From positions 1,426,001 through 1,490,000 of the forward strand of contig NZ_CP028942.1 of assembly GCF_013307225.1 (NCBI RefSeq): a stretch of DNA of 64,000 nt, read 5' to 3'. Origin of the DNA: Polynucleobacter tropicus. GTDB taxonomy: Bacteria > Pseudomonadota > Gammaproteobacteria > Burkholderiales > Burkholderiaceae. The first letter of the stretch is position 1, and each line of letters opens with the position of its first letter. The notes beneath the pieces were generated by a model, which had not been told where the DNA came from, made no database searches, and was given only the letters and a program-made list of their open reading frames with translations. Below, in pieces: positions 25,316-34,274 of this stretch. Both the position numbers and the translations under genes were made by a program.

Positions 25316-26728
25316 ATGAAACCGCCTTTTGATGAAATGCTGGACGCCTCTGGCAAAGCACGCCCCCATTACGAAATTTTTCATAATTGGTTAAAGCAAC
25401 AAAGTGACACCCTCATGGGTCTAAAGCGCGCTGAGGCAGACCTCATCTTCAGGCGTGTTGGCATCACATTTGCAGTCTATGGCGATGATCTGGGGGCAGA
25501 AAGAACTATTCCTTTTGATCAAGTACCTCGGATCTTCGCTGCAAAAGAATGGGAGCAACTAGAAACTGGCCTAAGACAGCGCGTGAAAGCACTAAACCGC
25601 TTCATCTATGACATCTATCACGATGAAGAAATCATTAAAGCGGGCATTGTTCCGGCTGAACAAATTTTTAATAATGCGCAGTATCGACCCGAGATGCGCA
25701 ATATCGATGTGCCGCGTGATATTTATGCACAAATCGCTGGTATTGACATTGTTCGTGCAGGTGAAGGCGAGTTCTACGTTCTTGAAGATAACTTACGCGT
25801 CCCTTCTGGAGTTTCTTATATGGTTGAAGACCGCAAAATGATGATGCGGCTTTTCCCAGATCTATTTCAAAAATACCGAATTGCACCTGTTGAGCATTAC
25901 CCAGACCTACTCTTGGAATGCCTCAAATCCGTTAAACCGGATGATGTTAAAAAACCCAATGTGGTTGTGCTAACACCTGGCATGTACAACTCCGCCTATT
26001 TTGAGCATAGTTATTTAGCGCAACAAATGGGCGTAGAGCTTGTCGAGGGCAAAGACCTATTTGTAAAAAATGAACAGGTCTATATGCGCACCACACAGGG
26101 CCCTGAGCGAGTGGATGTGATTTATCGTCGTGTTGATGATGACTTTCTAGACCCTCTTGCGTTTCGCTCGGACTCGACCTTAGGGGTCGCAGGATTATTG
26201 TCAGCATATCGTGCAGGCAACATCACTTTAGCTAATGCAATCGGCACAGGCATTGCCGATGACAAGTCAATCTACCCTTATGTACCAGACATGATTGAGT
26301 TTTATCTAGGAGAAAAACCCATCCTCAATAATGTTCCGACCTATCAATGTCGAAAACCAGAAGATCTTGCATACACCTTAGCTAATTTGGAAAAATTAGT
26401 GGTCAAGCTCACGCATGGCGCAGGTGGTTACGGGATGTTAGTGGGCCCAGCATCGAGCAAAGCGGAAATTGAAGAATTCAGGGCACACTTGGTGGCAAAC
26501 CCAGATAAATACATTGCCCAACCCACACTAGCACTATCTACCTGCCCTACATTTGTGGAATCTGGTGTAGCGCCAAGACACATTGATTTACGCCCATTTG
26601 TGTTGTCTGGCAAAACCATCAAGATGGTGCCTGGCGGTCTCACTCGTGTTGCGCTCAAGGAAGGTTCACTGGTGGTGAACTCCTCTCAAGGCGGTGGCAC
26701 CAAAGACACTTGGGTACTGGAGGAATAA
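25316..26728 (+). CDS. Circularly permuted ATP-grasp type 2 protein of the Anbu cluster
   Basis: The 470-residue protein belongs to the circularly permuted ATP-grasp type 2 family, related to glutathionylspermidine synthase. EDNLRVPSGVSYMVEDRK near residue 160, TPGMYNSAYFEHSYLAQ near residue 220, and DVIYRRVDDDFLDPLAFR near residue 265 are family blocks. KLTHGAGGYGMLVGP near residue 370 resembles the ATP-binding loop. Such enzymes usually ligate an amine to a carboxyl group via an acylphosphate; the substrate here is unknown. It is the first of four genes that co-occur with Anbu, with three bases to the alpha-E gene. Confidence 0.9.
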   Translation: MKPPFDEMLDASGKARPHYEIFHNWLKQQSDTLMGLKRAEADLIFRRVGITFAVYGDDLGAERTIPFDQVPRIFAAKEWEQLETGLRQRVKALNRFIYDIYHDEEIIKAGIVPAEQIFNNAQYRPEMRNIDVPRDIYAQIAGIDIVRAGEGEFYVLEDNLRVPSGVSYMVEDRKMMMRLFPDLFQKYRIAPVEHYPDLLLECLKSVKPDDVKKPNVVVLTPGMYNSAYFEHSYLAQQMGVELVEGKDLFVKNEQVYMRTTQGPERVDVIYRRVDDDFLDPLAFRSDSTLGVAGLLSAYRAGNITLANAIGTGIADDKSIYPYVPDMIEFYLGEKPILNNVPTYQCRKPEDLAYTLANLEKLVVKLTHGAGGYGMLVGPASSKAEIEEFRAHLVANPDKYIAQPTLALSTCPTFVESGVAPRHIDLRPFVLSGKTIKMVPGGLTRVALKEGSLVVNSSQGGGTKDTWVLEE

Positions 26729-26731
26729 GCC

Positions 26732-27709
26732 ATGTTGAGCCGCACAGCTGACTGCCTATACTGGATGGCGCGCTACACAGAGCGTGCCGAGAATACCGCC
26801 CGTATGCTTGATGTAAATCATCAAACCTCTTTGTTGCCTCAGCCACCAGAATTTTTAGAGCAAAGTTGGAAAAAATTACTCACGATTTCTAAACTAGAAA
26901 ATTCATTTTTGAGTAAATATGATGTAATCAATCGCGAAAATGTCTTGGATTTCATGATTTATGAAACCAGCAATCCATCGAGCATCGTATCTTGCCTATT
27001 CGCAGCTCGTGAGAATGCTCGGGTTATACGTGGAAAGATCACCTCCGAGGTGTGGGAAACGCAAAATACCACGTGGTTGGAATTGCAACGCATCTTGCAA
27101 ACTAGACATCAAGCGGATCCAAGCAGGCTACTTGAATGGGTAAAACACCGCTGCCATTTATTTAGAGGCGTTATGCATGGCACGATGCTCAAAAATGAAT
27201 CTTTTTACTTTATTAATGTAGGCACATTGCTTGAGCGTGCCGACAATACGGCTCGTATTTTGCAAACTAAGTATGAAGACCAAGAAGCACTTTCGGCAAT
27301 AGGCAAACCGCAGGCGATCGAAAAAGAATCTAGTGGAGAATTTTTTGATTTCTATCACTGGGCGGCCTTATTAAGATCCGTATCCGCATTTGAAATTTAT
27401 CGTCAAATTTATTCAGATCAAGTCACTCCGAAGCAAGTGGCAGAGCTTTTGATTTTCAATAAACAAATGCCAAGATCACTCGTCAGTTGCGTAAATGAAT
27501 TAATTCCCCTCGTATCCGAAGTGAAGAATCAGCAATCCAAAGAAATTGAACGCCTGCTAGGAAAACTCAAAGCTAGCTTGGATTATTCAGATGTTGATGA
27601 AGTCTTTTCACAGGGCTTGGAGGAATTCATCGAGAATTTTCTAGAAAGAATTAATCACATCGCTGATGAATTCAGTAGCGCCTACCTTATTCCCCTAGCT
27701 GTGGCCTAG
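26732..27709 (+). CDS. Alpha-E domain protein of the Anbu cluster
   Basis: The 325-residue helical protein begins MLSRTADCLYWMARYTERAE, the conserved start of the alpha-E family (formerly DUF403), with repeated LLERADNTARIL near residue 167. An acidic helical surface is expected. In many bacteria it is adjacent to a circularly permuted ATP-grasp gene, sometimes fused to it, so it probably acts as a partner of that enzyme. The biochemical role is unproven. AGGAGG-like GGAGGAATAAGCC lies just before the ATG, within the end of the upstream gene. The spacing to both neighbours (3 and 12 bases) supports an operon. Confidence 0.9.
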   Translation: MLSRTADCLYWMARYTERAENTARMLDVNHQTSLLPQPPEFLEQSWKKLLTISKLENSFLSKYDVINRENVLDFMIYETSNPSSIVSCLFAARENARVIRGKITSEVWETQNTTWLELQRILQTRHQADPSRLLEWVKHRCHLFRGVMHGTMLKNESFYFINVGTLLERADNTARILQTKYEDQEALSAIGKPQAIEKESSGEFFDFYHWAALLRSVSAFEIYRQIYSDQVTPKQVAELLIFNKQMPRSLVSCVNELIPLVSEVKNQQSKEIERLLGKLKASLDYSDVDEVFSQGLEEFIENFLERINHIADEFSSAYLIPLAVA

Positions 27710-27721
27710 AGCGACATACCT

Positions 27722-28519
27722 ATGCACCTCAAAATACGACACCGCACCGAATATCGATATGAGACTCCAGTACGCTACTCTATTCAAGAGTTGCGATTGA
27801 CTCCGCCCACCACAGATGGACAGAAAGTGGAACGCTGGAAGATTAATACGCCAATTAAAGCCTCTAACTCTATTGATGCATTCAATAATCTCTGTAGTGT
27901 CTTTGTTCAGGAAGCTTCATATACCTCGATGATGATCGAGGCAGAAGGTGAAATCCTCACTCAAGATGCGCATGAGTATGTAGATGACCCTAAAGCAGTT
28001 TCACCCTACTACCTTTTGCAACAAACGAAGCTGACGGAACCCTCGGAGGAAATGCTAAATTACTTCTCCTCTTCGCTTCCCAAGAAAAATACGATTGATG
28101 AGATCCTGAAATTAGCATCCGCAGTCCAAGGCGCAATTGAGTATGTTCCAGGCAAAACCAACTTTGCTACTACCGCAGCCCAATCCTTTGCCATGAAATC
28201 TGGCGTATGCCAGGATCATGCCCACGTGATGCTGAGCCTTTGCAGAGCAGCGCAAATCCCTGCGCGTTATGTCAGCGGCTACTTTTTTGCTGAAGAATCC
28301 CCTAATTTGGCTAGCCATGCCTGGATCGATTTTTGCAGTGACATCAATGGTGGGGTCTGGAATAGCGTAGACATTACACATGCCTGCTTAACTGATGCGC
28401 GACATGTTCGCCTGGCGATTGGCTGTGATTATTACTCCGCTGCGCCTGTTAAAGGCGTTCGCACTGGCGGAGTTGGCGAGGAACTGACCGCAAATATCTC
28501 CATCCAGCAGCTATCCTAA
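27722..28519 (+). CDS. Transglutaminase-like cysteine protease of the Anbu cluster
   Basis: The 265-residue protein has an N-terminal region, MHLKIRHRTEYRYETPVRYS, typical of bacterial transglutaminase-like proteins. The papain-type catalytic triad is visible: cysteine in SGVCQDHAHVML near residue 161, histidine in SHAWIDFC near residue 199, and aspartate in NSVDITHACLTD near residue 218. It probably cuts or forms amide bonds, possibly reversing the ATP-grasp ligation. There is no signal peptide, so it is cytoplasmic. The stop codon is part of a stem-loop that separates it from the Anbu gene. Confidence 0.9.
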   Translation: MHLKIRHRTEYRYETPVRYSIQELRLTPPTTDGQKVERWKINTPIKASNSIDAFNNLCSVFVQEASYTSMMIEAEGEILTQDAHEYVDDPKAVSPYYLLQQTKLTEPSEEMLNYFSSSLPKKNTIDEILKLASAVQGAIEYVPGKTNFATTAAQSFAMKSGVCQDHAHVMLSLCRAAQIPARYVSGYFFAEESPNLASHAWIDFCSDINGGVWNSVDITHACLTDARHVRLAIGCDYYSAAPVKGVRTGGVGEELTANISIQQLS

Positions 28520-28546
28520 CGCTTGAGTAGGATCTTCAAGGCGTTA
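28517..28546 (+). repeat. Inverted repeat between the transglutaminase and Anbu genes
   Basis: TAACGCTTGA and TCAAGGCGTTA form a ten-base stem with one extra base, around a nine-base loop. The left arm begins with the TAA stop codon of the transglutaminase gene. There is no T-run, so it is not a standard terminator. It could be an RNA processing or stabilising element, an attenuator or an operator. The 63-base gap also holds AAGGA and an ATG-TAG pair directly before the Anbu ATG. Confidence 0.5.
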
Positions 28547-28582
28547 AGGGATAATAGTCAAAACAATTAAGGAAAGATGTAG

Positions 28583-29464
28583 ATGACGTATTGCGTTGGG
28601 CTTTGCCTGAAAGATGGTCTTGTATTTTTATCCGACACCCGCACCAATGCTGGAGTCGATCAAATAGGGACATTTCGGAAGATGGCTCTATTTCAGAAAG
28701 ATGGCGATCGTTTCTTTGCCATGATGAGTGCTGGCAATCTTGCTGTTACCCAGGCAGTAAAAGAAATTTTGCTTCAAGGTCAACTCTTTAATGGTATAAA
28801 TCTTTGGAATGCCGAGAACTCGCATGATGCTGCCGTTGTGATTGGCGAGGCGGTCAAACAAGTTTACGATCGAGACCACAAAGCGCTTGAAAAGGCCGGG
28901 ATTGACTTCAATTGCAATCTCATCTTCGGTGGCCAGGTAAAAAATGAGAGACCGCGCTTATTTAATATCTATTCCGCTGGTAATTTTATTGAGGCCACCC
29001 CAGAAACCTGCTACTTTCAAATTGGCGAATCCAAATATGGGAAACCTATTCTAGATAGAGTGTTAAATTTTTCAACACCACTAAATCTGGCAACTAAATG
29101 CGCACTGATTTCAATGGATTCCACGTTAAAAAGTAATATCTCGGTAGGCGTTCCATTAGACATGGTAGTCTATGAAAAAGATTCTTTGCAGGCCACCAAG
29201 ACTGTCACACTTGATGAAGATAATCCCTATTTCGCCATGATTCATAGCTCATGGGGCGAAAAATTACGTGAAGCATTTAATTCCATTCCAGAGCCAAACT
29301 GGCATGGCGGAAAAAAATCTAATGTGATTTCAGTGCCAGCGAGGAAGATGGGAGCAATACCTATTCATAAGCTATCTTCGAAGGCAAATAAACCTTCTAA
29401 GCCTTCATCAAGAGTAAATCCCAAAAGACCTACGAAAAAATCCGCAACAAAGAAAAAAGCCTAG
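28583..29464 (+). CDS. Anbu proteasome-type peptidase
   Basis: The 293-residue protein is an Anbu (ancestral beta-subunit) peptidase, a relative of HslV and of the 20S proteasome beta subunit. Removal of the initiator methionine exposes Thr1; counting from it, Asp17 (LSDTR) and Lys32 (FRKM) fit the Thr-Asp-Lys catalytic triad of the proteasome. AMMSAGNLAVTQAV and NLIFGGQVKNERPRLF are Anbu blocks. After about residue 250 there is a lysine- and serine-rich tail ending KKSATKKKA that is longer than in typical Anbu proteins and is not explained by the fold. No ATPase partner lies in the cluster. Its substrates are unknown. Confidence 0.92.
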   Translation: MTYCVGLCLKDGLVFLSDTRTNAGVDQIGTFRKMALFQKDGDRFFAMMSAGNLAVTQAVKEILLQGQLFNGINLWNAENSHDAAVVIGEAVKQVYDRDHKALEKAGIDFNCNLIFGGQVKNERPRLFNIYSAGNFIEATPETCYFQIGESKYGKPILDRVLNFSTPLNLATKCALISMDSTLKSNISVGVPLDMVVYEKDSLQATKTVTLDEDNPYFAMIHSSWGEKLREAFNSIPEPNWHGGKKSNVISVPARKMGAIPIHKLSSKANKPSKPSSRVNPKRPTKKSATKKKA

Positions 29465-29485
29465 AGTTTTCTCCAGGCTTTTTTT
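29453..29485. terminator. Bidirectional intrinsic terminator between anbu and ppsA
   Basis: AAAAAAGCCTAGAG and CTCCAGGCTTTTTT form a stem with one mismatch around a TTTT loop, ending in a seven-T run. On the opposite strand the A-run becomes a T-run, so it can serve both converging genes. The last codons and TAG stop of the Anbu gene are in the left arm, so a terminating ribosome could hinder folding. Confidence 0.88.
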
Positions 29486-29503
29486 AGTTACGCTTGATTG
29501 AAG

Positions 29504-31909
29504 TTAGGCTTTTAAACTCTTGCCCAACATTTCCCAAGTTTCCACTACGCTGTCTGGATTAAGTGAGATTGAAGTAATGCCCTTCTCAACCAACCAACGC
29601 GCAAAGTCTGGGTGATCAGATGGACCTTGACCGCAGATACCGACGTATTTATCTTGCTTGCGGCAGGCAACAATGGAGCGCTCAACCATAAACTCAACCG
29701 CTGGATCACGCTCATCAAAGTCAATCGCCAGCAATTCCATACCGGAGTCACGATCAAGACCGAGTGTTAGTTGGGTCATATCGTTTGAACCGATAGAGAA
29801 GCCGTCAAAATACTCTAAGAACTGATCGGCAAGAATTGCGTTTGATGGGATCTCGCACATCATAATAAGGCGCAAGCCATTGACGCCACGCTTGAGACCA
29901 AACTTCTCCATCATATTAATGACGCGCTCAGCTTGCTTGATGGTACGCACGAATGGAACCATGATCTCAACGTTATCAAGACCCATGTCTTCACGCACAC
30001 GCTTCATTGCTGCACATTCAAGCGCGAATGCCTCGCCAAACTCTTCCGATACGTAGCGGGATGCACCACGGAAACCCAACATCGGGTTTTCTTCATCAGG
30101 CTCATAACGAGAACCGCCAATGAGTTTCTTGTACTCGTTTGACTTAAAGTCTGACAAACGCACGATTACTGGCTTTGGATAAAAAGCGGCGGCAATAGTC
30201 GCTACACCCTCAACTAACTTATCCTCATAGAATTGGCGTGGGCTTGCATAGCCACGAGCAACGCTTTCCACTGCGCGCTTGAGATCGGGATCAATATTTG
30301 GGTACTCCAACACTGCGCGTGGATGCACACCAATGTAGTTATTGATGATGAACTCTAAGCGAGCCAATCCAACGCCTGCGTTTGGCAATTGACAGAAGTC
30401 AAATGCCAACTGTGGGTTACCGATATTCATGGTGATCTTGACGGGGATATCTGGCAATGCGCCACGAGAAACTTCAGTCACTTCGGTTTCAATCAAGCCA
30501 TCATAAATATGGCCTTCATCACCCTCGGCACAAGATACAGTCACTACCATGCCATCTTGCAATTGCTCAGTGGCATCACCACAACCAACCACTGCAGGTA
30601 CACCTAATTCACGGGCAATAATTGCCGCGTGGCAAGTACGACCACCACGATTGGTCACAATCGCGGAAGCACGCTTCATAACCGGCTCCCAGTTTGGGTC
30701 AGTCATGTCGGCAACCAATACATCACCAGGCTGCACACGGTCCATTTCACTTGGATCACGGATTACGCGTACTGGACCAGCGCCAATCTTTTGACCAATC
30801 GCACGGCCTTTTGCCAATACCTTAGAGCTACCTTTAAGTTTGTAGCGCATCTCAACTTGACCGGCTGCTTGGCTCTTCACTGTCTCAGGACGTGCTTGCA
30901 AAATATAGATACGACCATCTTGACCATCCTTGCCCCACTCAATATCCATTGGGCGACCATAATGTTTCTCAATGATCACTGCGTATTTTGCTAACTCTGT
31001 AATATCTGCATCTTCCAAAGAAAAACGATTACGCTTTTCAGGGGTGACATCTACCGTTTGTACTTTTTCAGCAGACCCCTTTGGAGCAAATTGCATTTGA
31101 ATCAATTTGGATCCCAAGGTACGACGAATGATCGCTTTTTTACCTTGCGCTAAGGTGGTCTTGAATACATAAAACTCGTCTGGGTTTACAGCGCCCTGCA
31201 CAACAGTTTCACCTAAACCATAGCTAGATGTAATGAAAACCACATCCTCAAATCCGGATTCGGTATCCAGCGTAAACATCACGCCAGAAGCGCCTAAGTC
31301 AGAACGCACCATGCGCTGAATACCAGCCGATAAGGCAACCTCTTCATGGGCAAAGCCCTTATGAACACGATAGGAGATAGCGCGGTCGTTATAAAGAGAA
31401 GCGAAAACTTCGCGAATCTTGCTTAATACATCCTCAATTCCCTCGACATTCAGGAATGTTTCTTGCTGACCAGCGAACGAAGCATCAGGCAAGTCTTCCG
31501 CAGTAGCGGATGAGCGAACAGCAAACGAGCCTTTACCAGAATCGTCTAGTGTTGCGAATGCCTTGCGAATATCTTCCTCAAGCTTTGGCTGAAATGGCGC
31601 AGTTTCGATCCACTCGCGAATCTCTGCACCCGCTTGTGCCAATGCACGCACATCATCAATATTGAGACCTTCTAAACGCTTTTGAATACGCTCGGTCAAA
31701 TTGTTATGTTTCAGAAAATCACGAAACGCCAATGCAGTTGTCGCAAAACCAGTTGGTACACGAACCCCTGTTGAAGCGAGCTGTGAAATCATTTCACCTA
31801 AAGATGCATTTTTACCGCCGACTGACTCAACATCCGTCATTCGAAGCTGCTCAAAAGGCAAAACATAGGCGTTAGCCATACTGCTATTTTGTTGCTGTTG
31901 GTTGGACAT
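29504..31909 (-). CDS. ppsA: Phosphoenolpyruvate synthase
   Basis: The 801-residue enzyme converts pyruvate and ATP to phosphoenolpyruvate, AMP and phosphate, for gluconeogenesis. The N-terminal nucleotide-binding domain starts [22 protein letters not shown]. The phosphohistidine domain has [19 protein letters not shown] near residue 420; the C-terminal barrel has [19 protein letters not shown] near residue 715 and the active-site cysteine region [13 protein letters not shown] near residue 770. The threonine next to the catalytic histidine (RTCH) is the position modified by PpsR, whose gene is divergent 105 bases away. Length is normal. Confidence 0.97.
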   Translation of the reverse strand: MSNQQQQNSSMANAYVLPFEQLRMTDVESVGGKNASLGEMISQLASTGVRVPTGFATTALAFRDFLKHNNLTERIQKRLEGLNIDDVRALAQAGAEIREWIETAPFQPKLEEDIRKAFATLDDSGKGSFAVRSSATAEDLPDASFAGQQETFLNVEGIEDVLSKIREVFASLYNDRAISYRVHKGFAHEEVALSAGIQRMVRSDLGASGVMFTLDTESGFEDVVFITSSYGLGETVVQGAVNPDEFYVFKTTLAQGKKAIIRRTLGSKLIQMQFAPKGSAEKVQTVDVTPEKRNRFSLEDADITELAKYAVIIEKHYGRPMDIEWGKDGQDGRIYILQARPETVKSQAAGQVEMRYKLKGSSKVLAKGRAIGQKIGAGPVRVIRDPSEMDRVQPGDVLVADMTDPNWEPVMKRASAIVTNRGGRTCHAAIIARELGVPAVVGCGDATEQLQDGMVVTVSCAEGDEGHIYDGLIETEVTEVSRGALPDIPVKITMNIGNPQLAFDFCQLPNAGVGLARLEFIINNYIGVHPRAVLEYPNIDPDLKRAVESVARGYASPRQFYEDKLVEGVATIAAAFYPKPVIVRLSDFKSNEYKKLIGGSRYEPDEENPMLGFRGASRYVSEEFGEAFALECAAMKRVREDMGLDNVEIMVPFVRTIKQAERVINMMEKFGLKRGVNGLRLIMMCEIPSNAILADQFLEYFDGFSIGSNDMTQLTLGLDRDSGMELLAIDFDERDPAVEFMVERSIVACRKQDKYVGICGQGPSDHPDFARWLVEKGITSISLNPDSVVETWEMLGKSLKA

Positions 31910-32014
31910 AAAATACTCTCAAAAGATAAGGAAACTGGTCAAGCGGTCGCCTAAAATGCGACTTCATTTAATATGATTCTATTGTAGTTCTGACCCCACA
32001 TTTAGGCCAAATTG

Positions 32015-32842
32015 ATGTCTACTGAAACCCGCATTGTTTTTATTGTCTCTGACGGCACAGGCATTACCGCCGAAAACTTCAGCCAGTCGATTTTGGCGCA
32101 ATTTGAGGCCAGTTTTAAGCATATCCGGATCCCTTTTGTGGACAGCGTTGATAAAGCTCATGCTGCCGTCAGCAGCATCAATCAGGCGGCCAATAAATAC
32201 GGGGCTCAACCTATCGTTTTCACCACCTTGGTGAACGCTGAACTCAATTCCATCGTTGGCAAGGCTAATGGACTCATTTTGGACATGTTTCAGACCTTCG
32301 TAGCCCCTCTTGAGGCTGCCCTAGGCATGAAATCCACCCATGCCATGAACCGCCTACACCATAATGCTGATACTGAAGCCTATAAGAACCGGATTGAGGC
32401 GATCAACTACTCCTTGGCACACGATGACGGCCAATCCAACCAAAACCTTGCTGAGGCTGACGTTATTTTGGTGGGAATATCTCGCGTTGGGAAAACGCCG
32501 ACGAGTCTCTACTTGGCGATGCAGTATGGTTTAAAGGCTGCGAACTACCCATTAATTCCCGAGGATTTTGAACGAGGTCAACTACCTAAGGATTTAGTCC
32601 CTTATCGCCAAAAAATCTTTGGCCTCATGATTGATGCGGAACGTCTTTCAGAAATCCGCAATGAACGTCGCCCTGGCAGCAACTATGCCAAGCTTGAAAA
32701 CTGCCGTTATGAAATTAACGAAGCGACAGCGATGATGAAAAAACAATCTATTCCTTGGGTGATGACAACTAGTAAATCCATCGAAGAAATCGCTACTACA
32801 GTATTGCAAGCAATCAAATCCGATAAAACGATTTTAGGCTAA
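32015..32842 (+). CDS. ppsR: PEP synthase regulatory kinase/phosphorylase PpsR (DUF299)
   Basis: The 275-residue protein is a bifunctional ADP-dependent kinase and phosphate-dependent phosphorylase that inactivates or reactivates PpsA by acting on a threonine near its catalytic histidine. VFIVSDGTGITAENFSQS near residue 8 and the P-loop ISRVGKTPTSLYLA near residue 153 are family motifs. The start is the ATG at 32015; an in-frame TTG one codon earlier is less likely. It is divergent from ppsA, an arrangement consistent with joint control. The gene converges on the SpoU-type methyltransferase 10 bases later with no visible terminator. Confidence 0.95.
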   Translation: MSTETRIVFIVSDGTGITAENFSQSILAQFEASFKHIRIPFVDSVDKAHAAVSSINQAANKYGAQPIVFTTLVNAELNSIVGKANGLILDMFQTFVAPLEAALGMKSTHAMNRLHHNADTEAYKNRIEAINYSLAHDDGQSNQNLAEADVILVGISRVGKTPTSLYLAMQYGLKAANYPLIPEDFERGQLPKDLVPYRQKIFGLMIDAERLSEIRNERRPGSNYAKLENCRYEINEATAMMKKQSIPWVMTTSKSIEEIATTVLQAIKSDKTILG

Positions 32843-32852
32843 TGTCGGTTGG

Positions 32853-33677
32853 TTAACTGCGTCGAATGCGGACGGTTTCAAACAAACAAATTGCGGCTGC
32901 TGTAGAAACGTTTAAGGACTCTACACGCGGATCAATCGGAATAGAAACTCCCTTTGCTTGCGCTAGCAGATCTTCGGATACGCCTAGACCTTCACTTCCC
33001 ATCACCCAAGCTACGGGTTTCAGTAATTCTTGCTTCAAATTAAAAAGGTCTTGCTCAGCGTCAGCTGTTGCAGCCATCAGAGGGGCTGTAACAGCGCTTA
33101 ATACTTGTTGATTGGTCCAGCCCTCATATAGATCCAATAAATGATGGGCACCCATTCCCGCACGCAAAACCTTGTTGGACCAGAGATGAGCACAACCCGA
33201 TAAAGCAATGATCTGTGTAAATCCAGCTGCTGCAGCCGTGCGCAGAATAGTACCAACATTACCCGCATCTTGAATCCGATCCAATATCACGACATCCCCA
33301 TCAAGATTTGCGATCGATTGAGGGGATGTTAAAGATGATTTTGGTAAGCTTAATAACCCAGCAATGTGAGGAGCATTAACCAAGTCACTTAATACATTCC
33401 AGAGGGCGCTGTCCAGTTGATAGACCTTAGTCTCTGGACAAATTTCAAGATGGGAATAAACAGCCTGGGAAATTTCGGGATTTTGCAAACCCATCCCGGA
33501 AGTAAAGAGCGTCTTTAACGCGGGATCACCCACCCAAGTCTGAACGAGATGAATTCCTTCAAGTAATGCGCATCCACTATTTAATCGAGCCTTCTGCCCT
33601 TTAGATCCTGTCGCTTGTAATAAACGCAGTTCCTTGAACAGCGGATTCTCTTTAGAGGTAATTTGATCAAAGTTCAT
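32853..33677 (-). CDS. SpoU/TrmH-family RNA 2'-O-methyltransferase
   Basis: The 274-residue protein is a SPOUT methyltransferase. The N-terminal part, ITSKENPLFKELRLLQATGS, is a substrate-binding domain. The catalytic knot shows DRIQDAGNVGTILRTAAAAG near residue 130, VMGSEGLGVSEDLL near residue 225, and IDPRVESLNVSTAAAICLFE near residue 250, the three TrmH/SpoU motifs. It methylates a ribose in rRNA or tRNA using S-adenosylmethionine; the target nucleotide cannot be assigned, so no symbol is given. It starts three bases after the rnhB stop and ends the lipid A operon run. Confidence 0.9.
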   Translation of the reverse strand: MNFDQITSKENPLFKELRLLQATGSKGQKARLNSGCALLEGIHLVQTWVGDPALKTLFTSGMGLQNPEISQAVYSHLEICPETKVYQLDSALWNVLSDLVNAPHIAGLLSLPKSSLTSPQSIANLDGDVVILDRIQDAGNVGTILRTAAAAGFTQIIALSGCAHLWSNKVLRAGMGAHHLLDLYEGWTNQQVLSAVTAPLMAATADAEQDLFNLKQELLKPVAWVMGSEGLGVSEDLLAQAKGVSIPIDPRVESLNVSTAAAICLFETVRIRRS

Positions 33678-33680
33678 TAT

Positions 33681-34274
33681 TCAACTTGCAAGAGATTCCA
33701 AAACTTCTCGGACCGGGGAAAAACTTCGGCGATGCTCAGAGCAAGCGCCATACTGTTTCAGGGCAGCAAAATGCGCCTCAGTAGGATAGCCCATATGTTG
33801 AGCAAACCCATATTCTGGATATCGGTCATGCAGATGCATCATTTGTCGATCACGAGTCACTTTTGCAATGATAGAAGCCGCAGAAATTGCAGGCTCTTTT
33901 GCGTCACCCTTAATAATTGCCTCAGCTGGTATGGGTAGCTCGGGACATCGATTGCCATCAATTAACGCTTTCTCTGGCCAAGCACCCAAACGAATACTTA
34001 AATCCTCTATAGCGCGACGCATAGCCAACATGGTTGCCTGCAATATATTGATCTGATCAATCTCGACTGGACTGGCTTCACCAACGCCCCAAGCTTTCGC
34101 GTTTTCCAGAATTTGCTCATATAAAAAATCGCGCTTTGCTGCTGTCAATTTTTTAGAATCTTTTAGACCATCAATAGGCTTGGCTGGATCAAGAACTACT
34201 GCACCAGCAACGACTGCGCCTACTAAAGGGCCGCGGCCTGCCTCATCCACCCCGCAAACCCAAAGAACACTCAT
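33681..34274 (-). CDS. rnhB: Ribonuclease HII
   Basis: The 197-residue enzyme cuts the RNA strand of RNA-DNA hybrids and removes single ribonucleotides from DNA. The acidic catalytic residues are visible in [20 protein letters not shown] near residue 7 (Asp-Glu), in ALIDGNRCP near residue 104 and in [15 protein letters not shown] near residue 148. The ATG overlaps the lpxB stop (ATGA). The lpxA-lpxB-rnhB order is the ordinary proteobacterial arrangement. No unusual feature is seen. Confidence 0.96.
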   Translation of the reverse strand: MSVLWVCGVDEAGRGPLVGAVVAGAVVLDPAKPIDGLKDSKKLTAAKRDFLYEQILENAKAWGVGEASPVEIDQINILQATMLAMRRAIEDLSIRLGAWPEKALIDGNRCPELPIPAEAIIKGDAKEPAISAASIIAKVTRDRQMMHLHDRYPEYGFAQHMGYPTEAHFAALKQYGACSEHRRSFSPVREVLESLAS

